Assembly: GCA_024233835.1 (NCBI GenBank)
Contig: JACKPC010000001.1
Span: forward strand, 1,302,001-1,366,000
Length of the DNA: 64,000 bases
DNA from: Leptospiraceae bacterium
GTDB lineage: Bacteria; Spirochaetota; Leptospiria; Leptospirales; Leptospiraceae
Direction of reading: 5' to 3'
In this document: in pieces, positions 26,948 to 35,010 of the stretch
How positions within the stretch are numbered: the stretch's first letter is position 1
How the letters are laid out: the number at the start of each line of letters is the position of its first letter
Notes under the pieces: generated by a model
Databases searched by the model: none
Told to the model about the DNA's origin: nothing
Seen by the model: the letters and a program-made list of their open reading frames with translations, nothing else
Position numbers and translations under genes: made by a program

Positions 26948-27038
26948 TATGGCATAAAAAATAAGCCGGGTACCTGTCTTATCAAATGTAAAGAAATACG
27001 GTAAACCTTTCAAGATTTTATTTTTTTTAATAGAAAAT

Positions 27039-27971
27039 ATGATTCTAAAAACTATAGTTAACGAAGAATTTGCAGGAATGCGCCTGGATCGCTTCCTTTC
27101 CGCTTATACGGGGGATGATATTTCCCGAACCAGTATTCAGAAATGGATTAAATCCGGGAATATTTTCCAGATACCGGCGAAGAAGGCTGTAAAAGCCAGT
27201 TATATCGTCAATTCGGGGGATGAGTTTGAAATCCATATTCCCAGGAAAAAAGAAATCGGCTTAAATCCGGTAGAAATGCAAATCCCGATTGTCCGGGAAT
27301 GGGAAGATTTTTTGGTTATCAATAAACCGGCAGGTCTGGCGTCTCACGGGGGCCCTGGTGATTCAGAACCGAGCCTTGTGAATGGGCTTCTCTTTTTATT
27401 TAAAAATCTCTCTTCTGTGGGAGGAGAGGATAGGCCGGGCATTGTCCACCGTCTCGACAAACCAACTTCAGGGCTTATGATTGTAGCAAAAAATGATAGG
27501 GCTCATATTGCCCTTTCCCGTATGTTTCAGGAAAAAACGGTTTATAAACGATATTACGCCTGGCTTATACAGGCACCGAGAGAATCCGGTGGAAGAGTAG
27601 AATCTCCTATAGGTCGTCATCCGCTTGAACGCTTAAAAATGTGCATTCGAAAAGATGGTCGAAAAGCTATTACGAATTATAAGATCTTAAAAACAGTTTC
27701 ATCCCGGAAAGGAAGAAATTACAGCCTTGCCGAGGCTGAGATTGAGACCGGTAGAACCCATCAAATACGGGTTCATTTTCAGAGTTTGGGTTGTCCGGTG
27801 GTGGGTGATAGGTTATACTCCCGTTCGGGAGATGAATTTAAGAAATACGGACTTTTACTTTTTGCTCAAAAACTCAGATTTCAACATCCCTTTACGGGAG
27901 AAGAAATCGAAATTGAGCTTCCTTTTCCTTCTAATTTTATAGAGTTTGAAAAAGATTCAGAGTTGAGGTAA
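27039..27971 (+). CDS. RluD/RluA-family pseudouridine synthase
   Basis: A 310-residue enzyme. Residues ~10-70 form an S4 RNA-binding domain (MRLDRFLSAYTG, IQKWIKSGNI). The catalytic domain has VINKPAGLASHGG, the catalytic Asp in GIVHRLDKPTSGLMIVAK, and ETGRTHQIRVHFQSLGCPVVGD. It converts specific uridines in large-subunit rRNA or tRNA to pseudouridine; the target is not readable. There is no clear ribosome site before the ATG. Confidence 0.9.
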   Translation: MILKTIVNEEFAGMRLDRFLSAYTGDDISRTSIQKWIKSGNIFQIPAKKAVKASYIVNSGDEFEIHIPRKKEIGLNPVEMQIPIVREWEDFLVINKPAGLASHGGPGDSEPSLVNGLLFLFKNLSSVGGEDRPGIVHRLDKPTSGLMIVAKNDRAHIALSRMFQEKTVYKRYYAWLIQAPRESGGRVESPIGRHPLERLKMCIRKDGRKAITNYKILKTVSSRKGRNYSLAEAEIETGRTHQIRVHFQSLGCPVVGDRLYSRSGDEFKKYGLLLFAQKLRFQHPFTGEEIEIELPFPSNFIEFEKDSELR

Positions 27972-27972
27972 T

Positions 27973-28269
27973 ATGTTAGCTACTATTCCGCAGGATATAA
28001 AATACGATTCAGAGAAGTTATATATCACCTGGAAAGATGGTTTTCGTTCCGAATATTCACTTTTGGAACTACGAAAAAATTGTCCCTGTGCAAGTTGTCG
28101 GGGAGGACATGGTGGAGAAATTGGCTCTGCTACAGGGCATATAGAATCTATTTCCCTGATTGCTTATAGAAAAGTAGGGCGCTATGCACTAAATTTCACC
28201 TGGTCTGATAACCATGATTCAGGGATATACACTTATGATCATTTAAGAGAGATTTCAACTATAAGTTAG
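27973..28269 (+). CDS. DUF971 / gamma-butyrobetaine-hydroxylase N-domain-like protein
   Basis: A 98-residue stand-alone DUF971 domain. It shows ITWKDGFRSEYSLLELRKNCPCASCRGGHG, with a CPCASC metal-binding cluster, then VGRYALNFTWSDNHDSGIYTYDHLREI. The family occurs near Fe-S and molybdenum-cofactor genes in other bacteria; its function here is unknown. It starts one base after the pseudouridine synthase stop and is probably co-transcribed. Confidence 0.85.
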   Translation: MLATIPQDIKYDSEKLYITWKDGFRSEYSLLELRKNCPCASCRGGHGGEIGSATGHIESISLIAYRKVGRYALNFTWSDNHDSGIYTYDHLREISTIS

Positions 28270-28338
28270 ATCTTTTAATAAGAGAGTATAAAATGGCTTA
28301 TAAACCGTAGAAGTGGTGTATCTAAAAGCTTTAGCTCA

Positions 28339-28366
28339 AGGTTTATGTGGACATCGTGTTAAACCT
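28339..28366. terminator. candidate stem-loop between convergent genes
   Basis: AGGTTTA (28339-28345) and TAAACCT (28360-28366) form a perfect 7-bp stem with a 14-base loop, covering the stop codon of the minus-strand gene. A smaller hairpin CTAAA-AGC-TTTAG precedes it. There is no strong T-tract, so terminator function is uncertain. Confidence 0.35.
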
Positions 28367-30227
28367 AAAACTTTCGACTCTTCTTATAGATTTCTTCAAA
28401 TTGTTTTACCAGTTCCGGATGTTCTTTAGATAGGTTATTTTCTTCTTTTGGATCTTTTTCTATATCGAAGAGTTTTACCTGGTTTTGTGTGAACTTTTTA
28501 ATGTATTTCCATTTTCCCATACGAATTCCAAATTCTCTCCGGATCATATAGGAAATCATAGTTTCGAAAGACTTGGCACTGTCTCCCCAAATAGGCACTC
28601 CTTCAAATTGAGGAGCCAGGGAAATCCCGGAAATTTGGAAAAGAGTAGGCATAAGATCCACAAGACCTGCAATTCTCTTGCTTCCTTTGTAGACCATATA
28701 TTTGGTTCTGGACATATTTTTTCCAATATAAAAGAATAGGGGAACTCGAACCTGAGATTCATAAACCGAAGTTTGGTGATAAAAAGAACCGGGATGTTCT
28801 TCAAATGCCTCTCCGTGATCCGCTGTTATGGCTACAACCAGATCATCCATCAGCTTGTGTTCTTTGAAAGAATCAAAGAGTTCTCGAACGGCATCGTCTA
28901 CTCTGTAGATGGCATTGTCATAGGCATTGACCATGGGCTTCCAGGGCGGTGCTGCCCGGTACCGGGGCAGGGGTTGGAAAACTTCATATTTTTTCGGAAC
29001 CTCATAGCTATAATGAGCCGAGTGTAAATGAACAATCAAGAAAAATGGCCTGGGTAGATCCATTAACCATTTCTTAACTTCCTGTACATTAAAGCCATCA
29101 TCAACACCATAGTTATAGGTAGCTTCTTTGTTATGCCCCCAGATATAATGTTTCTCTGAAACTTTACCTGCGTGAAAAACTCGTTTTACACTTTTCTCCT
29201 GGAACAAACGAATGATAGAAGCCCAGTGCAGGTCCATAGAACTCGAAACTGCAACGGTATAGCCTGCATTCTCAACCTGCTTAAAGATTCCCCAGTTATA
29301 ATTTGTTTTATCCATTCTCGGATATTTACTCAGGATAAGAGAAGGAAATGATTTGGCAGTGGCATTTGCCTGGGCATAACAATAATCTACTTTTATAAAG
29401 TCATTGGACATGGATTTTATAAAGGGAGTTGTGTTTCGATGATAACCGTAATCCGGGAGGTGATCGGCACGTATCGAGTCCATAAGAATCAATACTATAT
29501 TTGGCTTTGGACCTGGGAAGCTTGTTTTATCAATAAAAACTTCCGGACGAACATCCGTACTCCCGCTTTCACTTGCATCCAGTTTTAAATGTCCGAGTCC
29601 CGCAACATAAATATGGGATGCGATTGTCCCGGAAGTCTTCATTTCTTTTGCTATAGTAGGATTGGCAAGACTTTTGTTATAGAAAAAAATACTTATACAT
29701 ATAAAAAGAAAGAAGAAAGCCAGGCCAAGTTGATGAAAGATAAAATTTCTTTTCTCTTGGAAATCTTTAGTGAATTTTTTAGATAAGTAAACATAAAGTG
29801 CAAAAACTGAAAACCAGGTGAGGTTACTTAAAACTACTTGGATAATAAGACCTCTCTGCGCTTCTCCTATTCCTGTTTTAATCATATGACTTACTTCTCC
29901 ACGGCTTTGTAAAAAAAGTTCCAGTCCTTCTTTACTAATATATACGCCATACTGAAAAAAATGAAAAAACTCACTCGTCGATATAATTGTATGTAAGAGA
30001 AGAAGCAAAAATGAAAAAATGATAAGGTAGCGTGAAGAAAAAAATACCAGAAAAAAAGCAAATAGTAATAGGTAATAGGCTATACTTAAACTTACCGGGA
30101 AATACAGGGATGGTAAACTTACCTTATGAAAAGATAGTAATTCTATCCATTGCCAGTATTCATAGGATAAGGCCAGAAATAGTAAAATAAGAATCAATAA
30201 TATATAGGTAATATTTAGCTTTTTCAT
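28365..30227 (-). CDS. membrane alkaline-phosphatase-superfamily enzyme (sulfatase fold, Thr nucleophile)
   Basis: About 620 residues. Five or more membrane segments occupy residues ~5-190. A sulfatase-fold catalytic domain follows: NIVLILMDSIRADHLPDYGY, TADHGEAFEEHPG and a C-terminal KWKYIKKF...LFDIEKDPKEENNL. Where sulfatases have C/S-X-P-S-R, this protein reads NATAKSFPSLILSKYP, placing Thr290 as nucleophile. That points to a phosphotransferase of the LtaS/MdoB sort or a threonine-type hydrolase rather than a formylglycine sulfatase. The ATG at 30227 is preferred over a GTG at 30242 because GGAG lies six bases before it. Confidence 0.8.
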   Translation of the reverse strand: MKKLNITYILLILILLFLALSYEYWQWIELLSFHKVSLPSLYFPVSLSIAYYLLLFAFFLVFFSSRYLIIFSFLLLLLHTIISTSEFFHFFQYGVYISKEGLELFLQSRGEVSHMIKTGIGEAQRGLIIQVVLSNLTWFSVFALYVYLSKKFTKDFQEKRNFIFHQLGLAFFFLFICISIFFYNKSLANPTIAKEMKTSGTIASHIYVAGLGHLKLDASESGSTDVRPEVFIDKTSFPGPKPNIVLILMDSIRADHLPDYGYHRNTTPFIKSMSNDFIKVDYCYAQANATAKSFPSLILSKYPRMDKTNYNWGIFKQVENAGYTVAVSSSMDLHWASIIRLFQEKSVKRVFHAGKVSEKHYIWGHNKEATYNYGVDDGFNVQEVKKWLMDLPRPFFLIVHLHSAHYSYEVPKKYEVFQPLPRYRAAPPWKPMVNAYDNAIYRVDDAVRELFDSFKEHKLMDDLVVAITADHGEAFEEHPGSFYHQTSVYESQVRVPLFFYIGKNMSRTKYMVYKGSKRIAGLVDLMPTLFQISGISLAPQFEGVPIWGDSAKSFETMISYMIRREFGIRMGKWKYIKKFTQNQVKLFDIEKDPKEENNLSKEHPELVKQFEEIYKKSRKF

Positions 30228-30241
30228 GTATGCTCCATACA

Positions 30242-31120
30242 CTAAGAATGAAATGAAAGAAAGTCTATAATGATAACTATATTGATTGCAAAAAGATGTA
30301 CAATACTATAGAAAAAGAATTTTTTTGCCAGCGCTTTGGTTTGTTTTTTATATAAATCAATCGACATATACAACATGTATAAGGATAGTACGATAGAAAA
30401 ACCTAAATACAAGAAGCCCACTCGATTAGTTGTAAAATAAAAACCGATACAACAGGCAATATATAAGAGGGTGTATTTTAAAATTTCACGGGTGGTGATG
30501 GCAACTCCCTTAATAACGGGCATCATAGGGAAGTTAGCTGCATCGTAATCTTCTTTTAGAAAAATTGCAAGGGCCCAGAAATGAGGAGGAGTCCAAAAGA
30601 AAATGATAAGAAAAAGTATCCAGCCGGGAAGGGGGAGGCTATTTGTGCTGGCAGCATAACCAATAAGAGGACCCACGCAACCGGCAATGCCTCCGATAAC
30701 AATATTCTGATCCGTTCTGGGTTTTAGCAAAATAGTATATATGAAAATGTAAAACAACATCGATACAAAAGCGCAAATAGCAGTTAAGAGGTTTACATAA
30801 TAATATAAAAGAAAAAAAGAAGATACAATAAACAAGAAGGCAACTATAGCAATTGTAGTCGGACGTATATCACCGCTCGGAAGTGGCCGGTTTTTTGTTC
30901 TCTCCATTTTTGCATCCAGATCTTTCTCTATATACTGATTCAACATAAAAGATGCAGAGGACATTAAAAAAGTTCCAAAAAGAACAATGGAAATAAAACC
31001 GGCACCGGGTCGTGTATTGGAACCAAGATAAATACCGGGTAAAACGGTAATCAGGACGAGAGAAGACACTCTCGGTTTTAGAAGTTTATTCCAGATAGAG
31101 ATATAACGTAACATAATCAA
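30242..31120 (-). CDS. ctaB: protoheme IX farnesyltransferase
   Basis: A 292-residue UbiA-superfamily membrane enzyme with about nine membrane segments. The prenyl-diphosphate motif is MLNQYIEKDLDAKMERTKNRPLPSG, and LKPRVSSLVLITVLPG opens the protein. A second Asp motif follows FFWTPPHFWALAIFLKEDYDAANFPMMP. It makes heme O from protoheme for terminal oxidases. It overlaps ctaA by four bases; together they make heme A. No oxidase subunit gene is in view. Confidence 0.93.
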   Translation of the reverse strand: MIMLRYISIWNKLLKPRVSSLVLITVLPGIYLGSNTRPGAGFISIVLFGTFLMSSASFMLNQYIEKDLDAKMERTKNRPLPSGDIRPTTIAIVAFLFIVSSFFLLYYYVNLLTAICAFVSMLFYIFIYTILLKPRTDQNIVIGGIAGCVGPLIGYAASTNSLPLPGWILFLIIFFWTPPHFWALAIFLKEDYDAANFPMMPVIKGVAITTREILKYTLLYIACCIGFYFTTNRVGFLYLGFSIVLSLYMLYMSIDLYKKQTKALAKKFFFYSIVHLFAINIVIIIDFLSFHS

Positions 31121-32043
31121 GATTGCTGCTCCTTTAAATTGTGATAGAGAGCTATATATACCATAATAAATAGTAGAACACCAAGCCCGGAATGAAGAGC
31201 TGTAAGGAGGATGGGTAGGCGTAATATTACATTTAAAATCCCTAATATAACCTGTAGAACAACTATCAGAACTGCAAAATTGAGATACTTTAGGCTCTGA
31301 TTAGAAAAGGAGGTTTTGTTTTTCTTCGCAAATGCAAAAAGAAGGAAAATTAAAAGAAGAATAAAATATGCCATGAGCCTGTGTTGTACATGAAAACCTA
31401 CCGGTCCCGCAAAGCTGGGAAACCAGAGTCCATTGTTACAGGTTGGCCATTCGTAACAAACAAGTCCCGCATAATTAGAGCTTACTCTTCCTCCCATAAA
31501 AAGTTGGAGATACACGCTAAAAACAGTAAGGAGAAGACCTGAGTTAAAAGGAAGGAAAAGACGATTTTTATTGGGACCTTTTATTCCCTCAACTTCATCC
31601 TTCGCTTTTAAAGAAAGATTCACAAGGAAGAAAAAAAATAAAACTGCGTTTAATAGATGTAGATTGACTGTAGTTGGATCCAGCAGCCTGGTAACCGTCA
31701 AGGCACCTAAGATGATTTGGGAGATAAGAGCCAAAAAGGAAAGTCCTGCCATAATCCCAAATTTATTTCTAAGTATTTTATGTGAAAAAATGAAAAAAAG
31801 AATATAGGCGAAAAGTAAGGAAATGATCCCCGAATAGAACCTGTGACCGACTTCCATATAGGCTGTGAGTTTAGGGGGAGGAACTACTTTTCCATAACAC
31901 AAAGGCCAATCCGGACAGCCAAGCCCGGAATCAGTTGCCCTTACCAGCGGGCCAAAAAGAATATTTAAGAAAATAAGAATAGATAAGAGGAAAGTGATTC
32001 TGTAGATTTTTTTAGCCTGAGCCGGAAAAGAATGTTCTGCCAT
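31117..32043 (-). CDS. ctaA: heme A synthase (CtaA/COX15)
   Basis: A 308-residue protein with eight membrane segments in two homologous halves. Heme-ligand histidines are visible in MEVGHRFYSG, VNLHLLNA, VQHRLMAY and TALHSGLG. Cysteine pairs LGCPDWPLCYG and VCYEWPTCNNG match the extracellular loops. It oxidises heme O to heme A and follows the usual ctaA-ctaB pairing. The presence of both genes implies an aa3-type cytochrome oxidase and an aerobic life style. Confidence 0.92.
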   Translation of the reverse strand: MAEHSFPAQAKKIYRITFLLSILIFLNILFGPLVRATDSGLGCPDWPLCYGKVVPPPKLTAYMEVGHRFYSGIISLLFAYILFFIFSHKILRNKFGIMAGLSFLALISQIILGALTVTRLLDPTTVNLHLLNAVLFFFFLVNLSLKAKDEVEGIKGPNKNRLFLPFNSGLLLTVFSVYLQLFMGGRVSSNYAGLVCYEWPTCNNGLWFPSFAGPVGFHVQHRLMAYFILLLIFLLFAFAKKNKTSFSNQSLKYLNFAVLIVVLQVILGILNVILRLPILLTALHSGLGVLLFIMVYIALYHNLKEQQS

Positions 32044-32157
32044 GGTTTTATCTTCTCTTTTAAATTAGGTTTATTTGACAGATTTTTTTAGATAGTTTTT
32101 GTGTATAGTAAAAGGAATGAAAGAACAAAAAAAATACCAGGCTCCTGAAACAAGAAA

Positions 32158-32187
32158 GCCGCTTCATCCTGAATAGGAAGAAACGGC
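32158..32187 (-). terminator. intrinsic terminator of the phasin gene
   Basis: On the minus strand GCCGTTTC and GAAGCGGC form an 8-bp stem (one G-T pair) followed by TTTCTTGTTT. It lies 32 bases after the phasin stop codon. The + strand also holds a 19-codon ATG frame ending in the hairpin, which I regard as chance. Confidence 0.6.
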
Positions 32188-32218
32188 AATGAAAAATCTG
32201 AGTATAAACCAAGAAAAA

Positions 32219-32602
32219 TTAGCTGGCGGATTCTTCTTTTTTTGTAGTGGCTTTTTTAATACTTTCAGAAACTTCCTGAATTTTTTCTTTCACTGCTTCT
32301 ATTTTACCTTCTGGCATTTTTGTTTTGATTTCTTCTGTGATTTTATTGAAGTTTTCTACGATTTTGGCTCTGGTTTCTTCATAGTTTTTGCCGGCAACAC
32401 TTGTAAAGTCTTTAATGTCAGCAATGATTTTATCCAGTGTATCTCTTAATTTAACAGCATTTTCAGAACTATCCTGCTCACCTTTAGCTTTCATATCACC
32501 ATAGATTTTCTCTAATTCAGCTTTGGCGTTTAAAAGGCCATCTTTTCCTGATTGAAAGATACCGATTCCTGCATTTAGTAAGTCCATAATTTGCTTTTCC
32601 AT
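32219..32602 (-). CDS. phasin-related helical protein
   Basis: A 127-residue, almost wholly helical, charged protein ending KKATTKKEESAS. It has the look of the phasin/PhaF-type proteins common in Leptospira-like genomes, with MDLLNAGIGIFQSGKDGL near the start. Phasins coat polyhydroxyalkanoate granules, but related proteins have other roles. The ATG at 32602 is chosen because AGAGG lies about eight bases upstream; an in-frame start 12 codons earlier has none. It is probably expressed alone, with its own terminator. Confidence 0.72.
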   Translation of the reverse strand: MEKQIMDLLNAGIGIFQSGKDGLLNAKAELEKIYGDMKAKGEQDSSENAVKLRDTLDKIIADIKDFTSVAGKNYEETRAKIVENFNKITEEIKTKMPEGKIEAVKEKIQEVSESIKKATTKKEESAS

Positions 32603-32816
32603 TTTGATTACCTCTAATTTTATTGAGCTTACGACCACTCTTTTTCAAGGCTCTCCTTTGTCAATTACAATATGGTTGTAAACCTCTCCTAAGAAGCCGC
32701 TCCTGAAGCCCTCAAGCACATCTCTTCAATTTTAAGGATATGTTACAAGCAGGAATTTACGAAATTTCTGGTTTTTTTCCATTGATCCAGGCGGTTTTTA
32801 AAAATACAGGTGAATT

Positions 32817-33614
32817 ATGAGTATTGAGATTGAAAAACGCTTTGAACACATGCTCGCTTTTTTACCTTCCGTAGCCAGCTTTGTTCTTGAGATACAGTCC
32901 AAAGTGGAGTTTAGTATTTCCAAGAAAGGAGATATTGATATTGTTACCGAAGCCGATCTCGGAGCTGAAAAAAGGATCATTGAGGAAATTCAAAAATATT
33001 TTCCGGAAGATAAAATTTTAGGGGAAGAAACTGGTTTAATAGGAGGAGAAGGGGGCTACAAGTGGATTATTGATCCGGTAGATGGCACAACTAACTTTGC
33101 CCACAGACTTCCCCTTTTTGCCATAGCCTGCGGACTCGAAGACACCCGGACAGAAGAAGTAGTTCTGGGAATTGTCCTGACTCCGGCCCTGGGGGATGTA
33201 TATTATGCAAAAAAAGGTTCGGGTGCTTTTAAAAACGGTAAATTGATTACAGTTTCCGGAGAAGAAAAAATGATAAATTCCTTACTTTGCACCGGTTTTC
33301 CTTACAATTTAATGCAGGATATTGAAGGACTTGGAAATAAGTTTAAACATTTTCTTTTAAAATCGAGAGGAGTCAGAAGAACCGGTTCTGCCTGCCTCGA
33401 CCTCTGCTGGCTTGCTGAAGGCAGGTTTGATGGTTTCTGGGAACAAAACCTGAAACCCTGGGATACAGCCGCCGCAAGCCTAATTATCAGGGAAGCAGGT
33501 GGTAAACTCAGTGATTTTTTTGGAGATAAATTTAACCATTATGGAAACACCATTCTTGCCTCTAATGGAAAAATACACGAGGATATGCTAAGCGAGTTAG
33601 GAAAACTTCTTTAA
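32817..33614 (+). CDS. inositol-1-monophosphatase family enzyme
   Basis: A 265-residue enzyme. The metal-binding motifs are ILGEETG, WIIDPVDGTTNFAH and KPWDTAAASLIIREAGG, all intact. It could be an inositol monophosphatase (SuhB-like) or a related phosphatase acting on histidinol phosphate or NADP. AGGTGA precedes the ATG. The gene ends inside the end of the convergent minus-strand gene (four-base overlap). Confidence 0.9.
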   Translation: MSIEIEKRFEHMLAFLPSVASFVLEIQSKVEFSISKKGDIDIVTEADLGAEKRIIEEIQKYFPEDKILGEETGLIGGEGGYKWIIDPVDGTTNFAHRLPLFAIACGLEDTRTEEVVLGIVLTPALGDVYYAKKGSGAFKNGKLITVSGEEKMINSLLCTGFPYNLMQDIEGLGNKFKHFLLKSRGVRRTGSACLDLCWLAEGRFDGFWEQNLKPWDTAAASLIIREAGGKLSDFFGDKFNHYGNTILASNGKIHEDMLSELGKLL

Positions 33615-34114
33615 TTCTCCCTCTTTTCTGCGGGCAGGAAATCTTCGGGTTTTATCTGAAATTCAGCTTCTATGACGACTTTTTTTTCTTCATTTAATAT
33701 ACTGATTTTCCATTTCCCATCCCGCAGGTATTTTTTCTCAACAAAATCCCGGTAATTCGTACTCAGATATCGATAATCAAATATTCTTCGAAATAGGGGT
33801 TTAAACCGAAATTCATGAATTCTCTCATCTCCCGGCTTCTCCAGGTTCTCCCATTTAAAGAATACAATCTCAAGTTTATCGGAAGGGTGGATGCGGTGGT
33901 AGCGGGCATAAATCCGAATTTGTTTGTAATCATTCGAAACTTCTGTCCAGGCCTGTAAAATGTCTCCATTAGAAGCAGTAAAACTCTTTTCTCCTAATTG
34001 CTTTATCCAGCGCAGGGGAAGTTTCTGCTCGGTTAATTTTCCTTTTTCAATATGAATTCCCCCTAAAAACAAAGGAAACAGGCAAAAAATCAGGAATTTA
34101 TTTCTATAATTCAT
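33611..34114 (-). CDS. exported protein of unknown function
   Basis: A 167-residue protein with a signal segment (NKFLIFCLFPLFLGG). The mature part is a beta-rich domain with many aromatic and basic residues (IRIYARYHRIHPSDKLEIVFFKWENL) and an ending, DGKWKISILNEEKKVVIEAEFQI, that resembles DUF2914-type domains. I would not assign a function. The upstream 130 bases contain a 7-bp hairpin (AAGCGAA/TTCGCTT at 34149-34172) with no evident role. Confidence 0.6.
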   Translation of the reverse strand: MNYRNKFLIFCLFPLFLGGIHIEKGKLTEQKLPLRWIKQLGEKSFTASNGDILQAWTEVSNDYKQIRIYARYHRIHPSDKLEIVFFKWENLEKPGDERIHEFRFKPLFRRIFDYRYLSTNYRDFVEKKYLRDGKWKISILNEEKKVVIEAEFQIKPEDFLPAEKREN

Positions 34115-34245
34115 ACGACTTACCTCGCAAGCAGTGTAGTCAAATCATAAGCGAAGCAGCGATGGTTCGCTTACTTACCGGAAAAATAAAGGTTCAAAGT
34201 TTTTTTGCTATAAAAAAAACTACTTCTTAAAAAAAACTGATAAAT

Positions 34246-35010
34246 ATGGAGCTTTTTTGCAGGGAGATAGGAGATGAAAAGAGTCCCGGGCTGATAGTTC
34301 TTCACGGACTATTTGGTTCGTCTCGAAACTGGATTAGTAATGCAAAAGCTCTCTCCAATCATTTCCGGGTCTATTCTCCGGATCTTCGGAATCATGGGGA
34401 ATCTCCACACGATATAAGTCATCGCCTTGAAGATATGGTTTTGGACCTCAAAGAATTTTTTTCCCAAAAAAAGCTTCTCAGGGCAAGTCTTATAGGTCAT
34501 TCTATGGGGGGGCTCGTTTCTATCCTTTTTGCCAATCAATTTCCCACCCTGATCGATAAACTCGTTATAGTAGATATAGCTCCCAAAAGCTATAGTTTGG
34601 ATTATAGTTCTGAATTTACTGCGCTTTCTATGGACGTGAGTCAATACCATTCCCGCGAGGCTCTTGATAAAGATATGTCAAAAGTTTTAAGTTCTGAGTT
34701 TATTCGGAAATTTTTGCAGATGAATCTCGAAAAAGTAAGCAGGGGGTATCGGTGGAAAATAAATGTGGATGCTATTCGAAATACTCCGGATCGTTTTATT
34801 TTTCCAGAGCTTTCCGAACCCTATTTTTCCGGAAGAAGTCTGTTTGTATTGGGGGAAAAGAGCTTTTTTGTAGAAGAAAACGATAAACAGAACATTAAAA
34901 GATATTTCCCGAATGTGGAAATTCAGACCATACCTGGAGCCGAGCATTATCTTCATTATAGTCATAGCTCGGAATTTCTGCAAATAGTGGAGGATTTTCT
35001 TTTAAAATGA
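34246..35010 (+). CDS. alpha/beta hydrolase (YbfF/ABHD11-like esterase)
   Basis: A 254-residue hydrolase. The opening LIVLHGLFGSSRNW, SPDLRNHGESPH, nucleophile elbow LIGHSMGGL and a final His in IPGAEHYLHYS follow the YbfF/ABHD11 pattern. It probably cleaves short acyl or acyl-CoA-like esters in the cytoplasm. It overlaps the following kinase-phosphatase gene by four bases (ATGA), so the two are co-translated. Whether they share a pathway is unknown. Confidence 0.83.
   Translation: MELFCREIGDEKSPGLIVLHGLFGSSRNWISNAKALSNHFRVYSPDLRNHGESPHDISHRLEDMVLDLKEFFSQKKLLRASLIGHSMGGLVSILFANQFPTLIDKLVIVDIAPKSYSLDYSSEFTALSMDVSQYHSREALDKDMSKVLSSEFIRKFLQMNLEKVSRGYRWKINVDAIRNTPDRFIFPELSEPYFSGRSLFVLGEKSFFVEENDKQNIKRYFPNVEIQTIPGAEHYLHYSHSSEFLQIVEDFLLK

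Noticed and set aside
32117..32176. 19-codon peptide frame with GGA before the ATG
   Set aside because: It runs into the terminator hairpin of the phasin gene and has no recognisable sequence.
34149..34172. 7-bp hairpin AAGCGAA/TTCGCTT
   Set aside because: It lies upstream of both neighbouring starts with no T-tract and no operator-like context; recorded only as a minor feature of the gap.
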